Assembly (NCBI RefSeq): GCF_007830445.1
Contig: NZ_VLKR01000002.1
Span: 186,001 to 250,000 of the forward strand
DNA: 64,000 nt
Direction: 5' to 3'
From: Sphingobacterium siyangense
Lineage (GTDB): Bacteria; Bacteroidota; Bacteroidia; Sphingobacteriales; Sphingobacteriaceae
The notes beneath the pieces were generated by a model, which was not told the origin of the DNA, did not search any database, and worked only from the letters and a program-made list of their open reading frames with translations. Made by a program: the position numbers and the translations under genes. This document shows positions 63,283-64,000 of this stretch, one piece after another. Position 1 is the stretch's first letter. Every line of letters starts with the position of its first letter.

Positions 63283-64000
63283 ATGAAAACAGTTTTTTTA
63301 TCGCTGGCACTGCTGTGTTTTTTCATTACTCATGGGCAAGTAGGGTTTGTCTTAAACGGGAAAAAGAATGTTAAAATTCCTTTTCTTTTCGTACATAACC
63401 TGGTGATTATACCTGTACAGGTAAATGGATATATGATGAACTTCCTGTTGGATACGGGGGTTAAAGAAACCATGATATTTGGCGAAACATTAAAGTCAAT
63501 TGATAGCGCTGTTTTTGTTAATAAATTTCAGGGATTGGGCAGGGAAGAGGGGTTGGATGGCTATTTATCCATACATAATCAGGTGAATATTGCTGGGGTA
63601 TATGAAGATTTAGACCAACCGATCTATATTCTTCAAAATGCGCATATTGATATCTCTACCCGGATAGGAGTAGAAGTTAATGGAATTATGGGAAGTCGCT
63701 TTTTTGAAAACCAAATGATAGAAATGGATTTTCAAAAACATCGTATTACCTTATATGCCAAGGCTAACCGGCCCAAGGGACTTGACAAGATGCAGCGTTT
63801 GCCGCTGGATATTTTAAATAGTCGTCCCTATACTGCGGTTGCTTTTAAACAGGGGAGTGTTTCTATTGATGGTCGCGTATTGATTGATATGGGAAATAGC
63901 GATGCCTTAATGCTAATTCCTTCAAAGTTAAATAATTTTGATATTAAGCCTCCATTTATTGATGACTACATTGGGCAGGGGTTTAACGGTGAGATTTATG
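63283..64000 (+). CDS. Retropepsin-like aspartic protease (3' end outside window)
   Basis: Starts at ATG 63283 with a signal peptide (MKTVFLSLALLCFFITHG) and is still open at 64000 (239 codons visible). Two retropepsin-type half-sites are seen: NFLLDTGVKETMI (catalytic Asp about residue 57) and VLIDMGNSDALML (second Asp about residue 202). Between them GIMGSRFFENQMIEMDFQ is also family-typical. Bacteroidota versions often continue into a PDZ domain, which would lie beyond the window. Periplasmic or surface location is likely. Confidence 0.85.
   Translation, partial: MKTVFLSLALLCFFITHGQVGFVLNGKKNVKIPFLFVHNLVIIPVQVNGYMMNFLLDTGVKETMIFGETLKSIDSAVFVNKFQGLGREEGLDGYLSIHNQVNIAGVYEDLDQPIYILQNAHIDISTRIGVEVNGIMGSRFFENQMIEMDFQKHRITLYAKANRPKGLDKMQRLPLDILNSRPYTAVAFKQGSVSIDGRVLIDMGNSDALMLIPSKLNNFDIKPPFIDDYIGQGFNGEIY

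Overview
The window looks like a chromosomal segment of a Sphingobacteriaceae bacterium (Bacteroidota), most likely Sphingobacterium or a close relative. This is inferred from AT-rich DNA, promoters of the Bacteroidota type (TTTG, 19-20 bp, TAnnTTTG), the near absence of Shine-Dalgarno sequences, a type III glutamine synthetase, a TonB-linked outer-membrane beta-barrel protein, a GH92 mannosidase, and a Planctomycete-cytochrome/DUF1501 operon. No phage, insertion sequence, CRISPR array or rRNA was seen. One tRNA gene (tRNA-Leu, anticodon CAA) is present.

Layout. 1-16 kb: small accessory genes, each largely on its own. They include alpha/beta hydrolases, DinB-like proteins, a Crp/Fnr-type regulator, lipoproteins, an AHSA1/SRPBCC protein, a GNAT acetyltransferase, a secreted transglutaminase-like protein and an acyltransferase-3. 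16-28 kb: oxidoreductases and regulators, namely a DapB-like protein, a PRISE-like reductase with a divergent AraC regulator, a TetR regulator with two unknown small genes, a zinc alcohol dehydrogenase, a DNA photolyase, a YbfF-like esterase, an isochorismatase-like hydrolase, a second AraC regulator, methionine aminopeptidase and a nitroreductase. 28-37.7 kb: a six-hairpin glycosidase broken by a frameshift in a C7 tract, divergent from a four-gene operon (PSCyt1-DUF1549-DUF1553; Tat lipoprotein DUF1501; secreted TIM-barrel isomerase; DUF2231-cytochrome-LRR). An orphan C-terminal piece of a VOC/glyoxalase gene abuts the operon's 3' end.

37.9-47.3 kb: a mannoside-use locus with an MFS sugar porter, a ManA-type isomerase carrying a degenerate kinase-like N-terminal half, two paralogous exported glycosidase-like proteins, a GH92 alpha-mannosidase and a GntR/UTRA regulator. 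Three copies of one 16-bp operator motif lie at the three promoters facing these genes, two of them in exactly the same position relative to the -7 element. GntR is therefore the likely local repressor. 47.4-51.4 kb: the methionine operon metY-metX-hom. Its ~415-nt leader holds a full Bacteroidota promoter, a SAM-I riboswitch, a 44-codon ORF ending in a Met/His/Arg-rich run, and a 13-codon ORF with a perfect Shine-Dalgarno sequence that stops 13 nt before metY.

51.5-64 kb: FUSC transporter-like protein, outer-membrane beta-barrel receptor, glutamine synthetase III, S9 peptidase, SIMPL-domain protein, tRNA-Leu, a non-coding tract built on an 11-bp period, and the start of a retropepsin-like protease that runs off the window. 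The met leader, the GntR operator set and the cytochrome/DUF1501 operon are the parts most worth pursuing.
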